Assembly: GCA_050250135.1 (NCBI GenBank)
Contig: JBFWPF010000029.1
Location: 1 to 26,374 of the forward strand
Length of the DNA stretch: 26,374 bases
Reading direction: 5' to 3'
Origin: JBFWPF01 sp050250135
GTDB lineage: Bacteria > Chlamydiota > Chlamydiia > Chlamydiales > JAFEGQ01
Every line of letters begins with the position of its first letter. Position 1 is the stretch's first letter. The position numbers and the translations under genes were made by a program. Below are positions 7,816 through 13,955 of the stretch, piece after piece. The notes under the pieces were generated by a model. It was not told the DNA's origin and made no database searches. It was given only the letters and a program-made list of their open reading frames with translations.

Positions 7816-9120
7816 TTAGAGTAACTCGGCGGCGAGTGCAGCAAGGCGGGAGCGCTCCGTTCTCTCGAGAAAGACGTGGCCAAATAGAGGCGACTCTTTC
7901 ATTCGCGACACCGTATAGGTAAGGCCGTTGGAATCCTGGTCGAGGTAGGGGTTGTCGATCTGGGTGGGATCACCCGTTAGCACCACCTTCGTCCCCTTCC
8001 CTGCACGGGAGATCACCGTTTTGATCTCGTGAGGGGTGAGGTTTTGCGCCTCATCGATGATCATGTAGACCTTGGGCAGAGAGCGGCCCCGAATGTAGGT
8101 CACCGCCTCCATCTCAATCTTATCGCTGTCAAGAATCCACCGAAGGGTATCGGAGGGCTGGTTGCCCGTGGCCTGGCAGAGAAACTCAAGGTTGTCCTCA
8201 ATCGGCTGCATCCAGTGGTGGAGCTTCTCCTCCTTAGTTCCGGGGAGGTAGCCGATATCGCGACCTAGAGGCATGATCGGTCGGGTAACCACCATTCGGC
8301 TGTAGAGGTTCTCATCAAAGACCGCCCGCATGCCGCTGGCAAGGGCAAGCATCGTTTTCCCCGTTCCCGCCGGCCCCAGGAGGGTAACGAGGTGGACATC
8401 ATCCCGGAGGAGCAGATCAAGCGCACACCGCTGCTCCAGATTGAGGGGCTCGATCCCCCAAATGTCGCGGGGAAGGGCGGGTATCGCCTCGACTACACCC
8501 TTTTTGGCATGGTACTTTCCGGTCGCCGTCCCATTCTCCCCGATCATATGGATGTACTCTCCGGGCACTACCCCTTCGGGCAAGGGGAGCTGGACCGCCC
8601 CATCCTTCAGGAATCGATCGACCGTCTCCTTATCGACCTGGAGCTCCCGGATACCCCTGTGCATCTGCTCAAAGGAGACCTTCAGCTTCTGGTAGTCCTC
8701 GACCTCAAGGCCAATAGCAGCGGCCTTCACCCGTTGCGTAAGGTCCTTCGAGACAAAGATCACCGCCTCCCCCTGCTCCTTTAGCAAATAGGCGGTCAGC
8801 AGGATCCGGTTCTCCTTAATGCTCAGTGAAAGACCGGGATAGTCGCTCTTCATTTGGAGGGCAATCCGAACCTCAGAGCCGTTCTTCAACGTCAGGCCGC
8901 TGTGAAAATCCCCCTCACTCGTCTTCCGCAGCGACTCCAGCAATCGGAGCGTGATCCGAGCATTTCGCCCCAGCTCGTCACGAAATTTTTGCATTTTTTC
9001 CAACTCTTCTAGTACGGTCACCGGTACGGTCACACGATCCCCTTCGAACTTGAGGATCGCCTCGGGGTCGTGGAGGAAGACGTTTGTGTCGACAACATAA
9101 TTTTTTCGAGAAGAGGTCAC
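7816..9120 (-). CDS. phoH: PIN-PhoH fusion ATPase (PhoH-like)
   Basis: A 434-residue two-domain protein. The N-terminal PIN nuclease-like domain (about 1-150) has KNYVVDTNVFLHDPEA with Asp11, LEELEKM near 38-43 and KDLTQRVKA near 125-133. The C-terminal PhoH ATPase has Walker A GPAGTGKT at 249-256, the PhoH-typical TRPIMPLGRDIGYLPG at 279-294, Walker B MIIDEAQN at 353-360 and LTGDPTQID at 381-389. PhoH proteins with PIN domains act as RNA helicase/RNase toxins or RNA-processing enzymes in other bacteria. Beside the CT016-like gene, divergently transcribed, it matches what I recall as CT015. A role in RNA metabolism is inference, though the RNA block starting 800 nt away is notable. Confidence 0.92.
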   Translation of the reverse strand: MTSSRKNYVVDTNVFLHDPEAILKFEGDRVTVPVTVLEELEKMQKFRDELGRNARITLRLLESLRKTSEGDFHSGLTLKNGSEVRIALQMKSDYPGLSLSIKENRILLTAYLLKEQGEAVIFVSKDLTQRVKAAAIGLEVEDYQKLKVSFEQMHRGIRELQVDKETVDRFLKDGAVQLPLPEGVVPGEYIHMIGENGTATGKYHAKKGVVEAIPALPRDIWGIEPLNLEQRCALDLLLRDDVHLVTLLGPAGTGKTMLALASGMRAVFDENLYSRMVVTRPIMPLGRDIGYLPGTKEEKLHHWMQPIEDNLEFLCQATGNQPSDTLRWILDSDKIEMEAVTYIRGRSLPKVYMIIDEAQNLTPHEIKTVISRAGKGTKVVLTGDPTQIDNPYLDQDSNGLTYTVSRMKESPLFGHVFLERTERSRLAALAAELL

Positions 9121-9186
9121 AGGCGGCTCTCCGTCAGTAAGTTAGAACTATTTTTTGCAGCCGAGAGCCAAGAGTGCTAAAAAACC

Positions 9187-9216
9187 TTGCACCCGATCCC
9201 AGTCTCGTGCTATAAT
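9187..9216 (+). promoter_or_regulatory. Strong sigma70-like promoter
   Basis: TTGCAC at 9187-9192 and a perfect TATAAT at 9211-9216 are 18 nt apart. Initiation near 9223 places the ATG at 9253 as the start of the next gene, with GAGGG at 9241-9245 as ribosome binding site. Confidence 0.7.
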
Positions 9217-9252
9217 CGGGAGCATACCAGGAAACGCGATGAGGGCAATACG

Positions 9253-9945
9253 ATGAAGGTCACTAAAAAACTCCTTAGCATTCCCCCTTATCTCTCAACG
9301 GGTTGGGAAAACGTCGGGGCGATCCGAGTGGATGGAGAGGTGCCTCTTCTCGTTGTCCAGTTGATTGATGGGACCAATATTCAGATTCCGAACCTTGACC
9401 GGCCGACCATCCAGAAGATCTTCCTTGCCCATGAGCAGTACCTAGAGGGAGCTCAGGACCATACGGCCCATCCCGAGCCTTTTATGGGGGATCAGGTTCT
9501 GGGTCTCCCCTTACGTTTTGGGATTGGGGGCTTTGAGGGGATTGGGGGCCCTGGGGGGATGATGCAGCACGACCCTACCCAGGCTGGGGCTCCCGACCTC
9601 CCTTCTGAGCTCCTTCAAAAGGTCGCCGGGATTGCGGGGGTGCTTGGGGTTAGCGATACCACTACCCTTCCTGAGGCTGAGGCCGACTGCAACTGCTTCC
9701 ATTGCCAGATTGTCAGGGCTTTGCGGCATCAGTTTAAGGAGGAGGGGAGCTCGGGTGAGGAGGAGGTTAGCGACGACGATCTGGTCTTTCGGACCTGGGA
9801 TGTCTCCGATCGGGGGGACAAGCTCTATATCGTCACTAACCCTTTGGATTCCAACGAGCAGTACAGTGTCTTTTTGGGTGATCCGATTGGGTGTACCTGT
9901 GGCCAGAAGAGCTGCGAACATATCCAGGCGGTCCTCCGGACCTAG
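9253..9945 (+). CDS. CT016-like chlamydial protein with SWIM-type motif
   Basis: A 230-residue cytoplasmic protein beginning MKVTKKLLSIPPYLSTGW. The C-terminus has C-T-C-G-Q-K-S-C-E-H (Cys214, Cys216, Cys221, His223), a good SWIM zinc-finger pattern (CxC...CxH). A second cluster, DCNCFHC, gives Cys146, Cys148 and Cys151. The middle (about 65-120) is Gly/Pro-rich and probably disordered. SWIM fingers bind DNA or protein, so a nucleic-acid role is likely but unproven. The start is fixed by promoter and ribosome binding site, although the frame is open to 9187. It is divergent from phoH, and I recall this pair from Chlamydia as CT015/CT016. A second strong promoter lies immediately after its stop. 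Confidence 0.8.
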   Translation: MKVTKKLLSIPPYLSTGWENVGAIRVDGEVPLLVVQLIDGTNIQIPNLDRPTIQKIFLAHEQYLEGAQDHTAHPEPFMGDQVLGLPLRFGIGGFEGIGGPGGMMQHDPTQAGAPDLPSELLQKVAGIAGVLGVSDTTTLPEAEADCNCFHCQIVRALRHQFKEEGSSGEEEVSDDDLVFRTWDVSDRGDKLYIVTNPLDSNEQYSVFLGDPIGCTCGQKSCEHIQAVLRT

Positions 9946-9975
9946 TTGAGGTTAAAGGGATAGTTGGCGTATAAT
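9946..9975 (+). promoter_or_regulatory. Promoter of the rod D / tmRNA region
   Basis: TTGAGG at 9946-9951 and a perfect TATAAT at 9970-9975, 18 nt apart. Initiation near 9980-9982 coincides with the first paired base of the long hairpin D. I see no other good promoter directly before tmRNA, so this may drive D and tmRNA together. Confidence 0.75.
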
Positions 9976-9979
9976 TAAG

Positions 9980-10147
9980 GGGTAGGGGTGGAGAGGAGAA
10001 CTAAGTAGGATCGCGCGGCGCGGCCCAAGCCAGGTACAAAGGCTGCGATGAAGGCCATAGCCAACGCGCTATGGTCGAAGAGCAGGCTGCAGTAGATGGC
10101 CGGGCCCCGCAAGCGAGGCTGTTCGGGTCTCCTCTCTACCTCTACCC
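9980..10147 (+). ncRNA. Rod-shaped structured RNA candidate D
   Basis: The 168-nt segment between the promoter and tmRNA folds end to end. 9980-9999 pairs with 10128-10147 over 20 bp with two G-U pairs, both wobble-compatible only on the plus strand. Inside are further helices (a GGCCC/GGGCC pair, then GCCA/UGGC and GUAC/GUAG pairings) and an apical hairpin 10053-10061/10068-10076 of 9 bp with a 6-nt loop. Below the apical hairpin, GATGA (10047-10051) faces GAAGA (10077-10081), which allows G.A, A.G, U-A, G.A, A.G pairing. There is no open frame of note. It lacks the SRP domain IV signature and I cannot fit it to RNase P. 6S RNA was considered, but the large open bubble is not obvious. Probably a new chlamydial RNA or a processed leader of tmRNA. 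Confidence 0.65.
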
Positions 10148-10153
10148 AAGAAC

Positions 10154-10570
10154 GGGGGTGCACTGGCTTCGACTGGTAGGCTAAGCACTGACTGCATGCG
10201 GAGGATATCGGTTGGCCTCCTAAAAAAACCGGTAAACAATAAGTGCAGAGAAAAAAATCGTTTCCCTGCCGGCTGCTTACCTCGCTGCTGTTGAAGCAGT
10301 AGATGGTGAGTACGCTGCTGTTGCTGCTTAATTTAGGTTAAGCGGTACCGATCTCTTCGGACTGGACCAAGGGTCTGGGGAAGATCGTCATTTTACTTGG
10401 TGTGGGTCTGAGCTCCGCCGCTCCTAGGGGTTAGATCCGAGCAGAAATGGGGCACGCTGGCTCTAGCGGGGCATCTTGCGACGGGGCCTAGCGCATTTTT
10501 CGAGATGCTAAGCATGTAGAGGTCTTTGTAGATCCTGATCAGGACGAGAGTTCGATTCTCTCCACCTCCA
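10154..10570 (+). ncRNA. ssrA: tmRNA (SsrA)
   Basis: A one-piece tmRNA of 417 nt. The 5' end GGGGGTG (10154-10160) pairs with CACCTCC (10563-10569), followed by discriminator A at 10570. The tRNA-like part has the typical GCACTGGCTTCGACTGG at the 5' side and a T-arm GAGAG-TTCGATT-CTCTC at the 3' side. CCA is not encoded. The tag frame resumes at GCA 10245, preceded by AAACAATAAGT as in other tmRNAs, and runs to TAA at 10329-10331: 28 codons beginning AEKKIVSLPAAYLAAV and ending GEYAAVAA. It rescues stalled ribosomes and tags nascent chains for proteolysis with SmpB. No separate promoter is evident; it may be cut from a transcript starting near 9980. The tag is longer than the usual 10-27 residues and is rich in alanine. 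Confidence 0.96.
10245..10331 (+). CDS. tmRNA tag-peptide reading frame
   Basis: Resume codon GCA at 10245-10247 and stop TAA at 10329-10331. The 28 codons give an Ala-rich tag ending VAA rather than the more common LAA. It is part of tmRNA and has no start codon of its own. Confidence 0.85.
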   Translation, partial: AEKKIVSLPAAYLAAVEAVDGEYAAVAA

Positions 10571-10723
10571 TTTCGATTGTTTGTACGACAAAAAGCTCAT
10601 AGAGGAGTCCAGATTTTTGCTATCCTGACGACGGCAGACCTTGTTGGTCTGCCTAGGAGGAATAGGAAAAAGGTGGGCTGCTATATGGGCTTTTTGCATA
10701 CAAACAATCGAAATGGGGGTGGA
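10561..10723 (+). ncRNA. Rod hairpin A, overlapping the tmRNA 3' end
   Basis: A 163-nt near-complete palindrome. 10561-10585 pairs with 10699-10723 over 25 bp with one U-G. Next, a CAAAAAGC-type helix pairs with GGGCTTTTTG, again with a U-G pair. The core is a CTATCC stem, TGACGAC (10626-10632), hairpin 10633-10640/10646-10653 (8 bp, loop TTGTT), then TAGGAG. The internal loop can form G.A, A.G, C-G, G.A, A-U. The first ten bases are the tmRNA 3' end, so the rod competes with the tmRNA acceptor stem. The core is nearly identical to rod B while the arms differ. It could act as an RNase III processing site, a terminator-like element or an independent RNA. Confidence 0.65.
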
Positions 10724-10741
10724 AACCTCCAAGGCTAGATT
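10715..10741 (+). repeat. 27-nt direct repeat, copy 1
   Basis: The same 27 nt, beginning GGGGGTGGAAACCTCC and ending GGCTAGATT, recurs at 10877-10903. Copy 1 joins the 3' arm of rod A to the 5' arm of rod B, so the array looks built by unequal exchange or slippage. Confidence 0.85.
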
Positions 10742-10882
10742 TTGGATAGCAACAAGCCCCTAGGGTGGTTCAGATTTTTGCTATCCTGACGACGGCAGAC
10801 CTTGTTGGTCTGCCTAGGCGGGATAGTCAAAAAGATGGACTATTCTAGGGGCTTGATGCATCCAAAATCTGGCCTTGGGGGT
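10725..10882 (+). ncRNA. Rod hairpin B, tandem relative of A
   Basis: A 158-nt palindrome one base after rod A. 10725-10747 pairs with 10860-10882 (23 bp, two U-G), and CAAGCCCCTAG (10753-10763) pairs perfectly with 10845-10855. The core (CTATCC stem, TGACGAC at 10787-10793, hairpin GGCAGACC/GGTCTGCC with TTGTT loop, TAGGCG, GGATAG) is almost identical to that of A. The arm sequences are unrelated to those of A yet fully self-complementary, which argues for selection on structure or for independent palindrome formation around a common core. The period between A and B cores is about 161 nt. Confidence 0.65.
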
Positions 10883-10903
10883 GGAAACCTCCAAGGCTAG
10901 ATT
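10877..10903 (+). repeat. 27-nt direct repeat, copy 2
   Basis: Identical to 10715-10741. It starts what would be the 5' arm of a third rod, but no matching 3' arm follows; the DUF167 gene ends at 10918 instead. It may be the remnant of a lost third unit. With the preceding CCTT it can also form a 9-bp hairpin (CCTTGGGGG/CCTCCAAGG) that has no T-run. Confidence 0.8.
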
Positions 10904-10917
10904 GCCCACAAAGGGAT

Positions 10918-11163
10918 TCAGATCTTCTCGATCTCGACGACCTTTCTCGAATCGGTCTCCCCTCTGACAATCCTGACGGCCCGCTTTGGCACATCGTAGT
11001 AATCGGCTAGTAGAGCAACCAAGGCGTCATTCGCTTTGCCCTTGTCGGGCGCGGCCGTGCACTTCACCTTCAGGACTTCTCCCTCAAATCCCACCACCCT
11101 ATTTTCCGACGATTTCGGAATGACCTTTACTTGAATAATCAGAGCCTGATCCCCCAAAGCCAA
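10918..11163 (-). CDS. DUF167 (YggU-like) protein
   Basis: An 81-residue member of the DUF167/YggU family: IIQVKVIPKSSENRVVGF, then LKVKCTAAPDKGKANDALVALLADYY and VRIVRGETDSRKVVEI. The P-(D/E)-x-G-K-A-N block is the family signature. Molecular function is unknown in all bacteria; the fold is small alpha/beta. The start appears to be TTG at 11163, because a TGA lies 18 nt further upstream and no ATG is available; no ribosome binding site is visible. Its upstream region on the same strand holds 480 nt without a gene, including rod C, so its message may carry a long structured leader. Confidence 0.88.
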   Translation of the reverse strand: MALGDQALIIQVKVIPKSSENRVVGFEGEVLKVKCTAAPDKGKANDALVALLADYYDVPKRAVRIVRGETDSRKVVEIEKI

Positions 11164-11321
11164 AACGCAAGCAGTGGGTCATCGACAGGACACTCCCCCT
11201 TTCGAGTCCCCCCCTAATCGAGGAGCCGTTAACCTTCAATGCGCTAGGGGCGAAGGGTCCTGCAGGAGAGACAGCTTCATCCTGTGCACGGCACGGATAC
11301 CCGGCCCTTCAGGCCTTGGGA
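11164..11321 (-). other. Gene-free stretch between DUF167 gene and rod C
   Basis: No coding region recognised. On the minus strand a partial rod can be drawn between 11191 and 11271: AGGAC with GTCCT, CCCTT with AAGGG, CCCCTA with TAGGGG. Pairing is weaker than in rods A to D, and the G.A core motif is not evident. It could be leader sequence of the DUF167 gene or a decayed fifth rod. Confidence 0.35.
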
Positions 11322-11491
11322 GGTAATACCCCTGATTGCGACCTATCGCCCAGAGGGCATCTACAGCTGGTGGCCATCTAGCGGACATCCCTCCTCACCC
11401 AGGTCTAAAGACCTGGCCTCGTCACGATGTGCGCTATCTGACTACCATCTGCCGCGCCCCCTGGACGATAGGTCACAATCAGGGGTAATAG
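11322..11491 (-). ncRNA. Rod hairpin C on the opposite strand
   Basis: A 170-nt rod. 11324-11348 pairs with 11466-11490 (25 positions, one mismatch and one pair that is G-U only on the minus strand). 11350-11358 pairs with 11456-11464 (one position G-U only on the minus strand). The apical hairpin is 11399-11405/11410-11416, 7 bp. Read on the minus strand, the loop below it is GTGACGAGG (11425-11417) facing GTGAGGAGG (11398-11390), a symmetric 9x9 loop able to form G.A, A.G, C-G, G.A, A.G, flanked by ACATC/GATGT. The sequence shares TGACGA and AGGAGG with rod A, although arms and hairpin differ. It lies upstream of the DUF167 gene on the same strand, so it is either a separate RNA or a leader element. 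Confidence 0.6.
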
Positions 11492-11647
11492 TCCCCCTCA
11501 ACAGGATCTCCAAATTTGAAGGGATTGGCAGCTAACTTTGGCATGCCTCCATTTTTGAGCGATTGCTTAAAAATTGGCAAGTGGCAAAAGTACCAACGTG
11601 TAGATCTTCAGAAAGTTATGACGGAAGGATTTTTAGGCCCAGTACCT

Positions 11648-12496
11648 CTAAAGGGTCAAGCTTACGGCAAAATAGAGGCCCACGTCGTACTTGGGCTGGT
11701 TCCCATTGAGGTGCTCGAGGAGGGGGAAGCTCAACCCCCCTTGCACAATCCACCGCTTGGTGGAGAGCCAAAGGGAGGGGGTAAGCCAAATCACATTGCC
11801 GCCCGAATTGGGATTGGTGACCGAGCGGATCCGATTCCGCCCCGAATAGACCCCATCTAGCTCAACCATCCCGGCAAAGAGCAGCTGGCCTGAACGGGCA
11901 TAGATCACGTGCTGGTAGCCAAATTCGTAGAGAAACTGCTTGCCGAATCTTGTCCCCTCAGAATCGAGGGGAAAGAGGGCGCCAGGACAGAAAAATAGGT
12001 ACTGGCGGCGATCCATATGGCTAAAGGTCCCCCCAATAAACAGAGAGGGGGCCCCAAAACCGGTTGGGGGCTCCTTGAAAGGGGTGCCTGAGGGAAAGGT
12101 GATCATCCCCACAACGGTTGCCCCGTTCGTGTAGGTCTCGGTATTGTGGGAATAATAGGCATACTCCAACTCAACCAGCACATCCTCCATCCCGGCCCCA
12201 GACTGGTCAAATTGCCTGTTCTCAGCCAAAAAGGGGGCAAACACAATGGCCGACATCCGATCGGAGATCCCATATAGGAGGCCGGGGGCAAACTCAGTGA
12301 GACCGGTATGGGGCCCCCAAAAGTGATTGCCGTCGAAAAGGACCTGGAGGACATCCTTCCCGAGGATCAACTGGCCAAAGCTGACAAGAGGGGCGGGCTG
12401 CTGGGAGGCAGGGACGGCAAAGTTCCCATACGGGAGTTGCTCTACCTCATCAGCAATCAGTGGGATAATCGCTAGCAACAGCAGGAAAACTCTCAA
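11648..12496 (-). CDS. Predicted outer-membrane beta-barrel protein
   Basis: A 282-residue protein with a Sec signal (VFLLLLAIIPLIADE, cleavage near residue 15-16). The rest is rich in alternating hydrophobic/polar strands with aromatic girdle residues (QYLFFCPGALF, FLYEFGYQHVIYA, WLTPSLWLSTKRWIVQGGLSF), and it ends in YFAVSLTL. The general pattern fits a 10-14 strand outer-membrane barrel similar to uncharacterised 'transporter'/MetA-pathway-like OMPs; no specific family can be named. It is divergent from the hydrolase-like gene at 12609, with 112 nt between. Many chlamydiae have family-specific OMPs of this type. Likely surface-exposed; substrate unknown. Confidence 0.65.
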   Translation of the reverse strand: MRVFLLLLAIIPLIADEVEQLPYGNFAVPASQQPAPLVSFGQLILGKDVLQVLFDGNHFWGPHTGLTEFAPGLLYGISDRMSAIVFAPFLAENRQFDQSGAGMEDVLVELEYAYYSHNTETYTNGATVVGMITFPSGTPFKEPPTGFGAPSLFIGGTFSHMDRRQYLFFCPGALFPLDSEGTRFGKQFLYEFGYQHVIYARSGQLLFAGMVELDGVYSGRNRIRSVTNPNSGGNVIWLTPSLWLSTKRWIVQGGLSFPLLEHLNGNQPKYDVGLYFAVSLTL

Positions 12497-12608
12497 CCCT
12501 ATCCTCTACTCCAATGGAACGGAATACTACTCCATTTGAGTGGTCCTAGCCAAATCTTGCCGCAAAAGAAGTCTAAGGGAGATACTCTTGCTCCAACCAG
12601 GAGGCCCT

Positions 12609-13916
12609 ATGTCTCAAGTCAGTTCGGTCACTTTGTACGTCAACGGAGTCGGCAATTGGGAGCGGGAGGCTCTGGTCGTAACAAGCCTACTTGAATCCAG
12701 CACGGGTGTGGAGACCTTCCTCAATTACAACCCCCATACCCTGTTATCGGGTGTGTTTACGGCCAACAGAAACGACAAAGACCCTCCCGTGCTCGAACTT
12801 CGCCAGACAGTACGCCACTATCTGTCGAAGGATGTTCCTGTTTTGATCATCGCCCACAGCCATGGAGCCCAGGTCACCCAGCGTGCCCTTCAGGCCCTTC
12901 GCGACGGCCCTGAGAGGTCTAAGCTCCGGAAGCTTGTCTCGGTAATCGCGTTTGGGGGGATCACCGTTATCGACAACAGCCTTGCCCAATCGATCCTGAA
13001 TGTGGTCAACGTGTATGACAACGCAGCCTATACAGGCTCTGTCGTGTCGAAGACACTTACGGATCTATCTGAGTGGTTCAATACCTCCGAGCGCCCTATA
13101 GAGCTGAAGAAATGGTATGAGGTGGTTACGGACAACCATGTAGTAAGAACAGCCCTTCGCTCCCAGTATAATGCAAAGGTAGTCAGCCCCACGGGAAAGG
13201 CAAATGAATGGAGCAGCAACGATGGCAGGCACCATACCTTTGCGCTCTCCTACCTGCCGCTGGCTATTGAGGAAATCCTAAAGCACCGCAAACAACTGGC
13301 TCAGGAGACGGGGCAGCAGTTTGAGCTCCTAAAGGGATCGCTCTTTCTACTGCAAAGGCGTTACCAGCTGTTTCCCTACGCCTCGACACAGGAGGTGGAA
13401 AAGCTGAGGTCGCTTCAGGAGATCACCCAATTTCTCAAGGGCCATCTACAAGCCGTCGATTTTCTAAAGAAGGAGGAGCGAGAGCCGCTGATTCTGGGTG
13501 TGACGCAGGCAAACGGCGATATCATCCAAGTCCACAAAACGCTCAATCAGTACCTCCCTATCAAAGAGGCGCGCATGACCCGCCTTCAACAATCTATCCG
13601 CGGGGCCTTACACGGGCTGGCATTCGCAAACCAGTGGCTCAGAGTGGAGCCCCTCGCTTTTGAGCCCATCGCCAACGACCAACTGCCACAGGCCTCCCTC
13701 CATTCCGAAACAGAGAACCCTTATACCTTTCAACCACCACCGCCCCCCACTCAGGTCGTGCAGGATATCCCTCCCCAGCCATCACCACCCGACAGACCTT
13801 TGGGCCACCTTCAGTTCACGCAGAAGGAGGACCCAGTGAAGTCGGGTCTGCTCAACCTGATAGCCCTAGCGATCGGGGGCTTCTGGCTCTGGTCAGCCCT
13901 AAAATCCGAAGAGTAA
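12609..13916 (+). CDS. Alpha/beta-hydrolase-like protein, C-terminal membrane anchor
   Basis: A 435-residue protein from the ATG at 12609, four bases after GAGG. The N-terminal 200 residues look like a lipase/esterase fold: LYVNGVGNW with an oxyanion-like loop at about 10-17, and LIIAHSHGAQ with Ser84 in a nucleophile elbow where Ala replaces the first Gly (A-H-S-H-G). A later HHTFALSYLP could supply the catalytic His near residue 205. A helical middle (about 215-345) follows, then a proline-rich stretch (QPPPPPTQVVQDIPPQP), and a single C-terminal membrane helix (LLNLIALAIGGFWLWSAL). The tail-anchor layout without a Sec signal is seen in some secreted effectors of intracellular bacteria; that role is inference. 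The frame is open from 12540, but the ribosome binding site favours 12609. Confidence 0.65.
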   Translation: MSQVSSVTLYVNGVGNWEREALVVTSLLESSTGVETFLNYNPHTLLSGVFTANRNDKDPPVLELRQTVRHYLSKDVPVLIIAHSHGAQVTQRALQALRDGPERSKLRKLVSVIAFGGITVIDNSLAQSILNVVNVYDNAAYTGSVVSKTLTDLSEWFNTSERPIELKKWYEVVTDNHVVRTALRSQYNAKVVSPTGKANEWSSNDGRHHTFALSYLPLAIEEILKHRKQLAQETGQQFELLKGSLFLLQRRYQLFPYASTQEVEKLRSLQEITQFLKGHLQAVDFLKKEEREPLILGVTQANGDIIQVHKTLNQYLPIKEARMTRLQQSIRGALHGLAFANQWLRVEPLAFEPIANDQLPQASLHSETENPYTFQPPPPPTQVVQDIPPQPSPPDRPLGHLQFTQKEDPVKSGLLNLIALAIGGFWLWSALKSEE

Positions 13917-13955
13917 AATCGACAGGATTTTCCCCCTTGGGTTACCCTTTAGCCC

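Noticed and set aside
9980..10147. D as SRP (4.5S) RNA
   Set aside because: The conserved domain IV signature (GGUCAGG...GGAAGG...AGCAGCC type) is absent on both strands. A 6S identity is neither supported nor excluded.
10081..10305. 11-nt match (GCAGTAGATGG) between rod D and the tmRNA tag region
   Set aside because: Short enough to be chance given the lengths compared, and no longer alignment extends from it.
10877..10903. Intrinsic terminator after the rods
   Set aside because: The 9-bp hairpin is good but is not followed by a T-run, so Rho-independent termination is not supported.
10561..10917. Integration of a mobile element at the tmRNA 3' end
   Set aside because: No integrase and no direct repeat of the tmRNA 3' end downstream; the similarity there is inverted, not direct.
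11190..11240. tRNA-like fragment (TTTCGAGTCCCCCC)
   Set aside because: The flanking strands are both C-rich and cannot form a T-arm; no acceptor or anticodon arm is found.
10561..11491. CRISPR array or integron attC sites
   Set aside because: Only two large units with no spacers, no cas genes, and no GTTRRRY/RYYYAAC core sites.
11516..11860. Plus-strand open frame beside rod C
   Set aside because: TTG start, no ribosome binding site, and most of it is antisense to the predicted outer-membrane protein; 11505-11647 shows no recognisable domain.
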